Source: a virus. Taken from it: DNA of 20,915 bases. The stretch is taken from positions 1 to 20,915 of the IMG/VR virus record IMGVR_UViG_3300042516_005035; one strand, written 5' to 3'. Numbering within the stretch: position 1 is the first letter of the stretch; every line of letters starts with the position of its first letter. The position numbers and the translations under genes are program-made. Below the pieces are notes generated by a model. It saw nothing but the letters and a program-made list of their open reading frames with translations. It made no database searches and had not been told where the DNA came from. Of the stretch, positions 13,591-19,350 are shown piece by piece.

Positions 13591-13635
13591 GTGATAGAGG
13601 GTAAGTCCCTGTTATATCCTTATGAGGTATATCAC
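13591..13635 (+). other. Possible three-way-junction RNA at the transcript 5' end
   Basis: GTGATA (13591) pairs with TATCAC (13630), enclosing AGGG/CCCT (13598-13610) and a weaker ATATC/GGTAT hairpin. The promoter just upstream would start transcription at about 13592, so the fold would be the very 5' end of the tRNA precursor. Confidence 0.4.
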
Positions 13636-13651
13636 ACTTACTCCATCTTAT

Positions 13652-13723
13652 TGGGGGGTCGCCAAGCGGTAAGGCTGCGGGTTTTGGTCCCGCCATTCGT
13701 AGGTTCGATTCCTACTCCCCCAG
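13652..13723 (+). tRNA. tRNA-Gln (UUG anticodon)
   Basis: Acceptor TGGGGGG with TCCCCCA, anticodon stem GCGGG/CCCGC with loop TTTTGGT (TTG) and discriminator G. CCA is encoded at 13724-13726. It reads CAA/CAG. Confidence 0.94.
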
Positions 13724-13734
13724 CCACTTATCAT

Positions 13735-13807
13735 TCCCTTATAGCTCAATTGGCAGAGCACGGAGCTGTTAACTCTGGGGTTCCTGGTTCGAGTCCAGGT
13801 GGGGGAG
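13735..13807 (+). tRNA. tRNA-Asn (GUU anticodon)
   Basis: Acceptor TCCCTTA with TGGGGGA (G-T pairs included), anticodon loop CTGTTAA (GTT) and T-arm CCTGG/CCAGG. A 13-bp hairpin starts immediately after its 3' end. Confidence 0.93.
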
Positions 13808-14010
13808 TTGAAAGGATTGGAAATGTCCGATTCTTTCAAATTGAAAATGCTGGACAAACTTCGGAGGTAAAATCTCTAGAGTCTCCCAACCCATTTGGTG
13901 CGTTCCTGAAAACAGGAAGAATAAGGTTTGGTGTTTTCTCTTATTCACTGTCCTCTAATGCAGTGAAAATTGCAGAAAGTGTCTTCTGCGGGTGTCGGAC
14001 ACTCGATACC
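13808..14010 (+). other. Geneless spacer with a chain of hairpins inside tRNA cluster
   Basis: No convincing protein or tRNA gene is seen. A 13-pair stem (two G-T pairs) spans 13808-13839. Next come TTCCTG-AAAA-CAGGAA (13903-13918), GAATAAG/CTTATTC (13919-13946), TCACTG/CAGTGA (13945-13966), GCAGAA/TTCTGC (13972-13989) and GGTGTCG/CGATACC (13991-14010). Five hairpins end to end, within a tRNA transcript, suggest a structured non-coding RNA. Cyanophage tRNA clusters are known to carry such motifs (for example manA RNA), but I cannot match a family by eye. Confidence 0.5.
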
Positions 14011-14015
14011 CATTT

Positions 14016-14087
14016 GCCCTTGTAGCTCAGTGGTAGAGCAACGGTTTTGTAAACCGTTGGTCGTCTGTTCGAATCAGATCGGGGGCT
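14016..14087 (+). tRNA. tRNA-Thr (UGU anticodon)
   Basis: Acceptor GCCCTTG with CGGGGGC, anticodon stem ACGGT/ACCGT with loop TTTGTAA (TGT) and T-arm TCTG/CAGA. The discriminator T is also the first base of the next promoter's TTGACA box. Confidence 0.94.
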
Positions 14088-14115
14088 TGACAAATTTTCA
14101 TATTTGTCTTATATT
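14087..14115 (+). promoter_or_regulatory. Sigma70-type promoter overlapping the tRNA-Thr 3' end
   Basis: TTGACA (14087-14092), a 17-base spacer and TATATT (14110-14115). It should drive tRNA-Gly and possibly the porin gene. Confidence 0.75.
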
Positions 14116-14137
14116 CCTTTTGTGTGAAGGAAGTGCG

Positions 14138-14161
14138 GGAGAAAAGAATATTCTTTTCTCC
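14138..14161 (+). repeat. 24-bp perfect palindrome before tRNA-Gly
   Basis: GGAGAAAAGAAT is followed at once by its exact complement ATTCTTTTCTCC. It lies in the leader between the promoter and tRNA-Gly. It could be a protein-binding site, a processing stem or a weak terminator (no T-run follows). Confidence 0.8.
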
Positions 14162-14169
14162 TAAAATAT

Positions 14170-14240
14170 GCGGGAATGGTGTAGCGGTAACACGTCATCC
14201 TTCCAAGTTGAAATCACGGGTTCGATCCCCGTTTCCCGCT
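14170..14240 (+). tRNA. tRNA-Gly (UCC anticodon)
   Basis: Acceptor GCGGGAA with TTCCCGC, loop CTTCCAA (TCC) and T-arm ACGGG/CCCGT. The anticodon stem TCATC/GTTGA has a T-T mismatch at its fourth pair, so it may be a weak or partly decayed tRNA. It reads GGA/GGG. Confidence 0.85.
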
Positions 14241-14241
14241 T

Positions 14242-14278
14242 GCTCCAATAACAGGAGCTATAAATAAACTTCGTAGTT
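14242..14278 (+). promoter_or_regulatory. Late promoter with flanking hairpins before the porin gene
   Basis: An exact TATAAATA (14259-14266) directly follows the inverted repeat GCTCC/GGAGC (14242-14258). It is followed by AACT-TCGT-AGTT (14267-14278). The 11-mer ACTTCGTAGTT recurs upstream of pstS at 16179-16189. Confidence 0.65.
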
Positions 14279-14296
14279 GTAAAACTTAACAAACTT

Positions 14297-15763
14297 ATGA
14301 AACTCAAACAACTGATGCTTGCACCTGTTGCTCTGGGGATGGTTGCTCCTGTTGCTGCGAATGCGGCAGATCTTAATATGGCAGCAGTCAATCAATACTC
14401 CAGTGAACAGGTCACAAGCGTTTCGCAGTTTTCTGATGTAAAGCCCACTGACTGGGCATATCAGGCACTCAGCAACCTTGTAGAGCGTTATGGATGTGTT
14501 GCTGGTTATCCTAACGGCACCTATGGTGGTGGTAAGGCAATGACTCGTTATGAGGCAGCAGCACTCTTGAATGCTTGCCTCGACCGCGTGACCGAAGTTA
14601 CTGATGAACTGAAGCGTCTTCAGAACGAATTTGCTGCTGAACTTGCTGTTCTTCGTGGTCGTGTGGACAAACTGGAATCACAAGTCGGTGAACTTGAGGC
14701 AACTCAATTCTCCACCACAACCAAACTGCGTGGTGAAGCAAACTTCGTGATCGGCAATGTTGATGACTACAAGACTAAAGATGGTGATCAAACTCGTGCC
14801 GCATTCAATTACGATCTGCGTCTGAATCTGGATACTTCGTTTACTGGAAAAGATTTGCTTCGCACTCGTCTGCGTTCTGCTAACTTCAGTAGCGATCCTT
14901 TCGGTTCTAGTTCTTCACTATTCAAACTTGATAAGGCAGACGGTACTGTCAGCGAAGTTGGTAACAACGTAGTTATCGACCGTCTGTACTATCAGTTCCC
15001 TGTGTTTAATAACAGCACTACTATTACTGCTGGTGCTCTTGTTCGTAACACTGAAATTGCTTGGGTTCCTTCTGCTTATAACTCCAAGATCCTTGACTTC
15101 TTCCAAGTTGGCGGTACTCCTGGTGTCTATAACAAGGCAGTTGGTTCTGGTTTCGGTATCCAGTACGGCAAGAAAGGTCTTGTTGCTGGCGTAAACTATG
15201 TTGCACAAGCAGGTCAAGATAGTGAGCGTGGTGAATTTGATGAGTCTGGTGCTCTGAACACTTTGGCACAAATCGGTTATCGTGGTGATAACTACGGTAT
15301 TGCATTTGGTTACCGTTATGGTACTGAAGGCACTCGTGTTCGTACCTATAATGGTCTGAATGGTGCTTCTGGTGCTCTTGCTCCTGGTCAAACTTCTAAC
15401 GGTTATGCTCTGAACGCATACTGGCAACCTTCTCAGTCTGGTTGGGTTCCCTCTATCTCTGCTGGTTATGGTTGGAACACTGTAAGTGGCACCAAGAGTG
15501 ACGCTACCGATAGCCAGTCTTGGATGGCAGGTCTTCAGTGGGAAGATGTCTTTGTTGATGGTAATACTGCTGGTGTTGCTATCGGTCAAGCACCTACTGG
15601 AGAAGACCTTGAGAAGTCAACGATGCTTGAGTTCTTCTATAAGTATCAGGTGTCTGATAACATCAGCATCACTCCTGCAATCTTCTACGCAAGCGACAAT
15701 CAGCGTCTTGCTAAAGATTCCTCCAACTGGGGTGGTGTAATCCAGACGACCTTTAAGTTCTGA
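14297..15763 (+). CDS. Cyanobacterial-type outer-membrane porin (SLH plus OprB-like barrel)
   Basis: A 488-residue full-length cyanobacterial porin (Som type). The N-terminus has a signal peptide (MKLKQLMLAPVALGMVAPVA, cleavage after ANA). An SLH domain follows at about 44-100 (FSDVKPTDWAYQALSNLVER, then MTRYEAAALLNACLDRVTEV), which anchors to cell-wall polymer. Next is a coiled coil (LRGRVDKLESQVGELEATQF), then a beta-barrel of about 350 residues ending in Phe (IQTTFKF), the usual outer-membrane insertion signal. Such porins pass ions and small solutes. Base composition looks richer in G+C than the flanking genes, suggesting host origin. It has no clear ribosome binding site. With PstS it forms a likely uptake cassette. 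Confidence 0.92.
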   Translation: MKLKQLMLAPVALGMVAPVAANAADLNMAAVNQYSSEQVTSVSQFSDVKPTDWAYQALSNLVERYGCVAGYPNGTYGGGKAMTRYEAAALLNACLDRVTEVTDELKRLQNEFAAELAVLRGRVDKLESQVGELEATQFSTTTKLRGEANFVIGNVDDYKTKDGDQTRAAFNYDLRLNLDTSFTGKDLLRTRLRSANFSSDPFGSSSSLFKLDKADGTVSEVGNNVVIDRLYYQFPVFNNSTTITAGALVRNTEIAWVPSAYNSKILDFFQVGGTPGVYNKAVGSGFGIQYGKKGLVAGVNYVAQAGQDSERGEFDESGALNTLAQIGYRGDNYGIAFGYRYGTEGTRVRTYNGLNGASGALAPGQTSNGYALNAYWQPSQSGWVPSISAGYGWNTVSGTKSDATDSQSWMAGLQWEDVFVDGNTAGVAIGQAPTGEDLEKSTMLEFFYKYQVSDNISITPAIFYASDNQRLAKDSSNWGGVIQTTFKF

Positions 15764-15778
15764 TAAAATCTGAGATCT

Positions 15779-15802
15779 GGGAGGAGCAATCCTCCCTTTT
15801 TT
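15779..15802 (+). terminator. Intrinsic terminator after the porin gene
   Basis: GGGAGGA pairs with TCCTCCC around GCAA, followed by six T residues. The next gene's ribosome binding site begins at its end. Confidence 0.9.
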
Positions 15803-15817
15803 ATGGAGATAAAAAAA

Positions 15818-16129
15818 ATGATTAAATCTATTTTAGCTGCGTCTGCTATTGTTGCTGCCACTACATCTGCTGCATTTGCTGGTCCTGCTACCAGATTGAA
15901 TGCTGCTGATACTCCATATGGACAAACAGTCTGTATGCAAAGAGCAAAAAATAAACTTTTTATTATGGGAGTGACTGGTGTAACTTCAAATAATGTTTCT
16001 ATGTGGGGACATATTGGTGAGTCTATTATTGGAGTTTGGTGTAGAGGAACTGAAGCAATTATTGTTGTTGCTGGTAATGATAGTAGTGTATTGGATGGTC
16101 TTAGGGATGAAGTTAAGGGAGTTTTTTGA
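15818..16129 (+). CDS. Small secreted protein, unknown function
   Basis: A 103-residue protein with a clean signal peptide (MIKSILAASAIVAATTSAAF, cleavage after AFA). The ATG at 15818 was chosen because GGAG lies 9 bases upstream and the signal peptide starts there; an ATG at 15803 would add five residues. The mature part is about 82 residues with two cysteines (TVCMQRA, GVWCRG) that could form a disulphide, and ends with hydrophobic strands and a helix (AIIVVAGND, VLDGLRDEVKGVF). It resembles small secreted cyanobacterial proteins, but no family is certain. It sits between porin and pstS, so a periplasmic role in uptake or envelope is plausible. Confidence 0.75.
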   Translation: MIKSILAASAIVAATTSAAFAGPATRLNAADTPYGQTVCMQRAKNKLFIMGVTGVTSNNVSMWGHIGESIIGVWCRGTEAIIVVAGNDSSVLDGLRDEVKGVF

Positions 16130-16132
16130 TTT

Positions 16133-16189
16133 CTTAACCTATTCTTAGTGGACTTTGACTTTTACTTTTAGTAAAATTACTTCGTAGTT
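16133..16189 (+). promoter_or_regulatory. Candidate PHO box and promoter region of pstS
   Basis: CTTAACCT (16133-16140), a 3-base gap and CTTAGTGG (16144-16151) fit the cyanobacterial PHO box plan of two 8-mers spaced by 3; the first is a consensus copy and the second is partial. A hairpin TTTTACT-TTT-AGTAAAA follows at 16160-16176, with TAAAAT as a possible -10, and then ACTTCGTAGTT (16179-16189) shared with the porin leader. Host PhoB control of cyanophage pstS is established. Confidence 0.55.
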
Positions 16190-16200
16190 ATTCACTTTTT

Positions 16201-17163
16201 ATGAAACTCAAACACATTTTTGCAATTGGTCTTCTTGCTGCACCTACTGCTGCACTTGCGGGAACGACTTTGAACGGTGCTGGTGCCACCTTCCCTGCAC
16301 CAATTTATCAACGCTGGTTCCAAGATTATGCACGAACTTCTGGGAATAGGGTTAATTATCAGTCCGTTGGTTCTGGTGCTGGTGTTCGTCAATTCCTTGC
16401 GGGCACAGTTGACTTCGGAGCAAGCGACGAACCAATCAAACCAGCAGAAGCAGCAAAGGTGAAGCGTGGTGTCGTTCAGATTCCTATGGTGGGTGGAACG
16501 ATTGCTGTTGCTTATAACAAACCAGGTTGTACTCTGAAACTCACTCAGAAGCAAACTGTAGACATCTTTGCTGGTCGCATTAAGGACTGGAAGGCACTTG
16601 GATGTGCTGCTGGTCCTATTCGCACCGTATATCGTGCGGATGGTTCTGGAACCACTTATGCATTCACTAATTCTCTAGATGCTTTTGGTGGATGGAAAGC
16701 AGGTGTAGGTAAGGCAGTTAAGTGGCCTACTGGTATTGGTGCAAAAGGAAATGAAGGTGTTTCAGGATCCATTCGCCAAACTCCTGGATCTATTGGTTAT
16801 GTCAATACTGGATTTGTAAAAGCAAATAAACTCCAAGCAGCAGCAATTCAAAATAAGGCAGGTAAGTTTGTTCTTCCTACTGCTGCTTCTGGTTCTGCTG
16901 CACTGAATGGTATCAAACTAGATGCGAACCTTGCTGGTGAGAATCCAAATCCTGCAGGCGCAACTGCATATCCAATTTCAACTCTGACTTGGGTTCTTGC
17001 ATATAAGACTGGTAATGGTGAAAAGGCAGATGATATTCGTGCTGCTCTCAAGTATTCTTTGAGTTCTAAAGCACAGGGTATTGCTGATGATCTGGGTTAT
17101 GTTCCTTTGAGTGGTTCTATCCTTAATAAGGCACGTATTGCCGTAGACCGTATCACTAAGTGA
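16201..17163 (+). CDS. pstS: Periplasmic phosphate-binding protein of ABC transporter
   Basis: A 320-residue PstS that binds phosphate in the periplasm and hands it to the host PstCAB transporter. It has a signal peptide (MKLKHIFAIGLLAAPTAALA), then LNGAGATFPAPIYQRW, YQSVGSGAGVRQFLAGTVDF GASD, RADGSGTTYAFTNSL and GNEGVSGSI. These are the usual phosphate-loop segments with Ser, Thr, Asp and Arg ligands. The length is normal. The first 14 bases of the gene are identical to the start of the porin gene. No ribosome binding site is evident. A PHO box candidate lies upstream and a terminator follows. It is a known cyanophage auxiliary gene for phosphate-starved hosts. Confidence 0.95.
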   Translation: MKLKHIFAIGLLAAPTAALAGTTLNGAGATFPAPIYQRWFQDYARTSGNRVNYQSVGSGAGVRQFLAGTVDFGASDEPIKPAEAAKVKRGVVQIPMVGGTIAVAYNKPGCTLKLTQKQTVDIFAGRIKDWKALGCAAGPIRTVYRADGSGTTYAFTNSLDAFGGWKAGVGKAVKWPTGIGAKGNEGVSGSIRQTPGSIGYVNTGFVKANKLQAAAIQNKAGKFVLPTAASGSAALNGIKLDANLAGENPNPAGATAYPISTLTWVLAYKTGNGEKADDIRAALKYSLSSKAQGIADDLGYVPLSGSILNKARIAVDRITK

Positions 17164-17172
17164 TATATTCGG

Positions 17173-17197
17173 GGGGAGTTGACAAACTCCCCTTTTT
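17173..17197 (+). terminator. Intrinsic terminator after pstS with TTGACA in the loop
   Basis: GGGGAGTT pairs with AACTCCCC around GACA, followed by five T residues. The stem end and loop spell TTGACA, as in the terminator at 8586. Confidence 0.9.
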
Positions 17198-17207
17198 AAT
17201 GTATCCT
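17179..17207 (+). promoter_or_regulatory. Candidate sigma70-type promoter overlapping terminator
   Basis: TTGACA (17179-17184), a 17-base spacer and TATCCT (17202-17207). A better -10 (TATAAT, 17209-17214) lies too far from TTGACA but could work alone. It would read the small gene at 17229 and tRNA-Val. Confidence 0.5.
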
Positions 17208-17228
17208 ATATAATGAAAGAGGCAAAAA

Positions 17229-17393
17229 ATGAAAATTAATCTCTGGTACTGTAAAGATATGAATTTGTGGCGCTGGTCTCTTACTGACGATCATCGACCA
17301 ATTTGTAAACAAGAAACTGGACAGCAACCAAATCTTCGTGATGCTATGAATGATGTAGCAAATACTGTTGAATATCTTATGAGTCAATATTGA
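17229..17393 (+). CDS. Small conserved-looking protein, unknown function
   Basis: A 54-residue protein starting MKINLWYCKDMNLWRWSLTD and ending NDVANTVEYLMSQY. It is rich in Trp, Asp and Asn. It is preceded by an AGAGG ribosome binding site 6 bases before the ATG, and followed 9 bases later by tRNA-Val. From memory, similar MKINLWYC proteins recur in T4-like cyanophages; function is unknown. No membrane segment is present. Confidence 0.7.
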   Translation: MKINLWYCKDMNLWRWSLTDDHRPICKQETGQQPNLRDAMNDVANTVEYLMSQY

Positions 17394-17402
17394 CTTTTTA
17401 TA

Positions 17403-17475
17403 GGGCGATTAACTCAGCGGTTAGAGTGTCTGATTTACATTCAGAAAGTCCGCAGTTCGAATCTGCGATTGCCCA
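17403..17475 (+). tRNA. tRNA-Val (UAC anticodon)
   Basis: Acceptor GGGCGAT with ATTGCCC, anticodon stem TCTGA/TCAGA with loop TTTACAT (TAC) and T-arm CGCAG/CTGCG. It stands apart from the main cluster. A late promoter begins three bases after its 3' end. Confidence 0.95.
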
Positions 17476-17478
17476 CTT

Positions 17479-17501
17479 TATAAATACTCCAAAAAGAGTA
17501 T
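17479..17501 (+). promoter_or_regulatory. Late promoter with start-codon hairpin before Dps-like gene
   Basis: An exact TATAAATA (17479-17486) overlaps the left arm of ATACTC (17484-17489) and GAGTAT (17496-17501). The right arm carries the likely GAG ribosome binding site and ends one base before the ATG at 17503. A late start near 17492 would lose the left arm completely. Confidence 0.7.
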
Positions 17502-17502
17502 A

Positions 17503-17937
17503 ATGGAAAAACTTTATAAATTACTTAGTGATGCTCAGGCATCACTTTTTGTGCTATTTCATAAAACTTGGGCATTTCATTGGAATGTAGTAGGGTCTGA
17601 TTTCACACAACTTCACCAACTTTTTGGTGGACAATATGAAACTATGTTTGAAGAGATCGATCGTCTCTCTGAACATATGCGTTTTTTAAATGTAAAACCT
17701 TTAAGTTCTCTTTCTAGAATGCTTGAGGTTACTCAGATTAAAGAGGCAGCAAGTTCAACTACAGCAAACAATATGCTCTCAGAACTCCTTGAAAATAATG
17801 AAAAGTTTTGTGATTTATTGAAGGAAATTTCTGATGAAGCAGAAGATCAGAAGTCATATGCTACTGCTAATTTGGTTCAAGATTTAATGGAATCGCACGG
17901 TAAGTTTATTTGGATGTTAAGATCACATTTACAATAA
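17503..17937 (+). CDS. Dps-like ferritin-family protein
   Basis: A 144-residue four-helix protein with the Dps core: FHKTWAFHWNVVGSDFTQLH, then EEIDRLSEHMRFLN. Dps forms 12-mers that store iron and bind DNA, protecting it from oxidation. Comparing with E. coli Dps ferroxidase residues, H26 (H51), H38 (H63), D53 (D78) and E57 (E82) are present, but the D67 position is Gly42, so iron oxidation may be altered. There is no basic N-terminal tail as in E. coli, so DNA binding is uncertain. An exact late promoter lies upstream; a zinc-ribbon gene follows after 15 bases. Confidence 0.8.
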   Translation: MEKLYKLLSDAQASLFVLFHKTWAFHWNVVGSDFTQLHQLFGGQYETMFEEIDRLSEHMRFLNVKPLSSLSRMLEVTQIKEAASSTTANNMLSELLENNEKFCDLLKEISDEAEDQKSYATANLVQDLMESHGKFIWMLRSHLQ

Positions 17938-17952
17938 TTATTTTTTGATAAA

Positions 17953-18210
17953 ATGGAAAATTTAAGAATTAGATGCCGTACCTGTGGTAGGGAGATAGAA
18001 GGGCATCAAACAAAAACCGTATCTTGTGGTTGTTCAAATATGGCAACAGTTCGTGGAGATAAGATTTCAGCAGTTGACTTATCTCAGGTTGTTATGTTGA
18101 ATTCTTATTACCCAAAGACTAAATCAACTGTTCTCACCAATGAAGATATTCAATGGCAAGAACAGCGTCGTCAGAGAAAGGTAAAGAAATTAGATTTTGA
18201 AATTAGATAG
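17953..18210 (+). CDS. Small zinc-ribbon-like protein
   Basis: An 85-residue protein with CRTCG near the N-terminus and CGC about 14 residues later, four cysteines able to bind one zinc. The C-terminus is basic and helical (WQEQRRQRKVKKLDFEIR). A nucleic-acid or protein-binding adaptor is plausible. It is probably co-transcribed with the Dps-like gene. Its end overlaps the end of the leftward methyltransferase gene by 8 bases. The family is not recognised with certainty. Confidence 0.7.
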   Translation: MENLRIRCRTCGREIEGHQTKTVSCGCSNMATVRGDKISAVDLSQVVMLNSYYPKTKSTVLTNEDIQWQEQRRQRKVKKLDFEIR

Positions 18211-18823
18211 AATCTTTATTGTGAATTATTATTAGACCATTATTTTCTTTTGTTTCATATACTATTTCCCAGTTTTTATTCTCTAATAAAAATTCATCAA
18301 TTGCTTTTCTGATGCCACCTAAACCGTTCAAATTATTTTTTTGTGGATGATTAATGTCTGCTAATGGAGATCCTTCACCTACTTCACCATATGTGAATGT
18401 GTCATGAAACGCTATGTATTTTTTTGCTTTACTTGCGTGTAGATTTAATTCACCCTTTAGTTGATCATAGCAGTGCCAAGTATCTAAAAATAGAAAATCT
18501 GTTTCTTCTATAGATATATTGAGTACATCAGCGCCAATATATTCGCAATTAATTCCTATTTTTTTACATTCTTCAAATATTGAAATTAAATTGTTTATGT
18601 CTTCAACTAAGTGTGGTTCTGGGTTTGTGTATTGATAGTCGTATGATATGAATTTTTTTGGATTTGCATAAAGAAATGTTTTTGTACTATTTCCTCCTCT
18701 AGCACCCATTTCAGTTATATGGTTGCATTTTTTTGCATAGTACAGTAAAATAGGTAAATGGAAAAAAATATCAGAACTTGTATTATCACAAGAATTTTGG
18801 TATAATGACTTCAGATCTATCAT
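18203..18823 (-). CDS. Class I SAM-dependent methyltransferase
   Basis: A 206-residue Rossmann-type methyltransferase. The SAM-binding motif I region is HITEMGARGGNSTKTFL, with an acidic loop after beta-2 (FISYDYQ), then DFLFLDTWHCYDQLKGEL and KYIAFHDTFTYGE, which resemble the Methyltransf_24/cephalosporin-hydroxylase-like group that modifies sugars or small molecules. In cyanophages such enzymes often accompany glycosylation or fibre genes. I chose ATG 18823; a TTG at 18844 would add seven residues. The likely late promoter is at 18849-18856 on the minus strand. Low G+C and its leftward orientation among rightward genes suggest separate acquisition. Confidence 0.75.
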   Translation of the reverse strand: MIDLKSLYQNSCDNTSSDIFFHLPILLYYAKKCNHITEMGARGGNSTKTFLYANPKKFISYDYQYTNPEPHLVEDINNLISIFEECKKIGINCEYIGADVLNISIEETDFLFLDTWHCYDQLKGELNLHASKAKKYIAFHDTFTYGEVGEGSPLADINHPQKNNLNGLGGIRKAIDEFLLENKNWEIVYETKENNGLIIIHNKDSI

Positions 18824-18829
18824 CTTATT

Positions 18830-18856
18830 AATTGAATATATCAATTTTTATTTATT
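18830..18856 (-). promoter_or_regulatory. Late promoter variant plus leader hairpin for methyltransferase
   Basis: On the minus strand AATAAATA (18856 to 18849, one mismatch) is followed by the inverted repeat AATTGA-TATAT-TCAATT (18846 to 18830), six bases before the ATG. A late start near 18843 would cut the left arm in half. Confidence 0.5.
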
Positions 18857-18858
18857 AA

Positions 18859-18942
18859 GGAAAGGTGTCCGAGTGGTTTAAGGAACTTGTCTTGAAAACA
18901 AGCGTGTTAGTAGCACCGTGGGTTCGAATCCCACCCTTTCCG
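18859..18942 (+). tRNA. tRNA-Ser (UGA anticodon)
   Basis: Acceptor GGAAAGG with CCTTTCC, anticodon stem CTTGT/ACAAG with loop CTTGAAA (TGA), a class II variable arm and T-arm GTGGG/CCCAC. It reads UCA-type codons and complements the GCU tRNA-Ser at 13204. It diverges from the methyltransferase gene. Confidence 0.95.
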
Positions 18943-19045
18943 TTTTTAATTTAATATTTTTTTAATCTATGTTGTAATATTAACACATAGATGACAAGAT
19001 GAAAATATCGACTAGTATAACTAGTAGTACTAAAATAAAAAACCT
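18943..19045 (+). other. AT-rich spacer with palindromes
   Basis: A T-rich stretch after tRNA-Ser may end transcription. A hairpin ATCTATGT/ACATAGAT spans 18965-18992. Then ACTAGT-ATA-ACTAGT followed by AGTACT (19011-19031) gives three clustered 6-bp palindromes. No gene is seen. Confidence 0.5.
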
Positions 19046-19195
19046 ATGGATCAGCACACCTATAATAACTGGGTGAAGATCAAAGAGACTTTTGAAGTTT
19101 CTGGTAATACCGACAATATGTTCTATAAGAGGGCAGTTGAAATAGTTAAAACTCGGAAAGACCCTCTTGCGAAGTTTTTGGGAGATGAGAAATGA
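19046..19195 (+). CDS. Small conserved-looking phage protein
   Basis: A 49-residue protein, MDQHTYNNWVKIKETFEVSG, then NTDNMFYKRAVEIVKTRKD and a short tail. It is helical and soluble. The stop overlaps the next ATG by four bases (ATGA), a strong sign of a real gene pair. From memory, similar short MDQHTYNNWVKIKE proteins occur in cyanophages; function is unknown. Confidence 0.7.
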   Translation: MDQHTYNNWVKIKETFEVSGNTDNMFYKRAVEIVKTRKDPLAKFLGDEK

Positions 19196-19350
19196 TCGAT
19201 AAAGGTGAAATTCAAGAAATGATAGATTTGTCTATATCTAAAAAAATTAAAAATCATGAAATAAGGGTAGGTATAATCAGTGGTATTATTGGATCTTTTA
19301 TATTGTTCGGAATTGTGCATTCTATTTGGATATTGAAAAACAATATATAA
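19192..19350 (+). CDS. Small C-terminally anchored membrane protein
   Basis: A 52-residue protein with a charged N-terminal helix (MIDKGEIQEMIDLSISKKIK) and one membrane segment (VGIISGIIGSFILFGIVH) near the C-terminus. It is coupled to the preceding gene by an ATGA overlap. Its plan is like a miniature of the coiled-coil membrane protein at 1222. Possible roles include a holin-like or envelope-associated function, but this is speculation. Confidence 0.7.
   Translation: MIDKGEIQEMIDLSISKKIKNHEIRVGIISGIIGSFILFGIVHSIWILKNNI

Noticed and set aside
13972-14010. Decayed tRNA before tRNA-Thr
   Set aside because: The hairpins superficially recall anticodon and T arms, but the loops are six bases and there is no acceptor stem.
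13576-14025. Plus-strand open frame across tRNA-Gln and tRNA-Asn
   Set aside because: It reads through two complete tRNA genes and a hairpin-rich spacer; there is no ribosome binding site.
14918-15589. Long minus-strand open frame inside the porin gene
   Set aside because: The porin on the plus strand has a full domain plan; the antisense frame is Thr/Ser-rich without any motif and follows codon bias of the sense gene.
17209-17214. TATAAT paired with TTGACA at 17179
   Set aside because: The spacer would be 24 bases, too long for a sigma70 promoter; TATCCT at 17 bases fits better.
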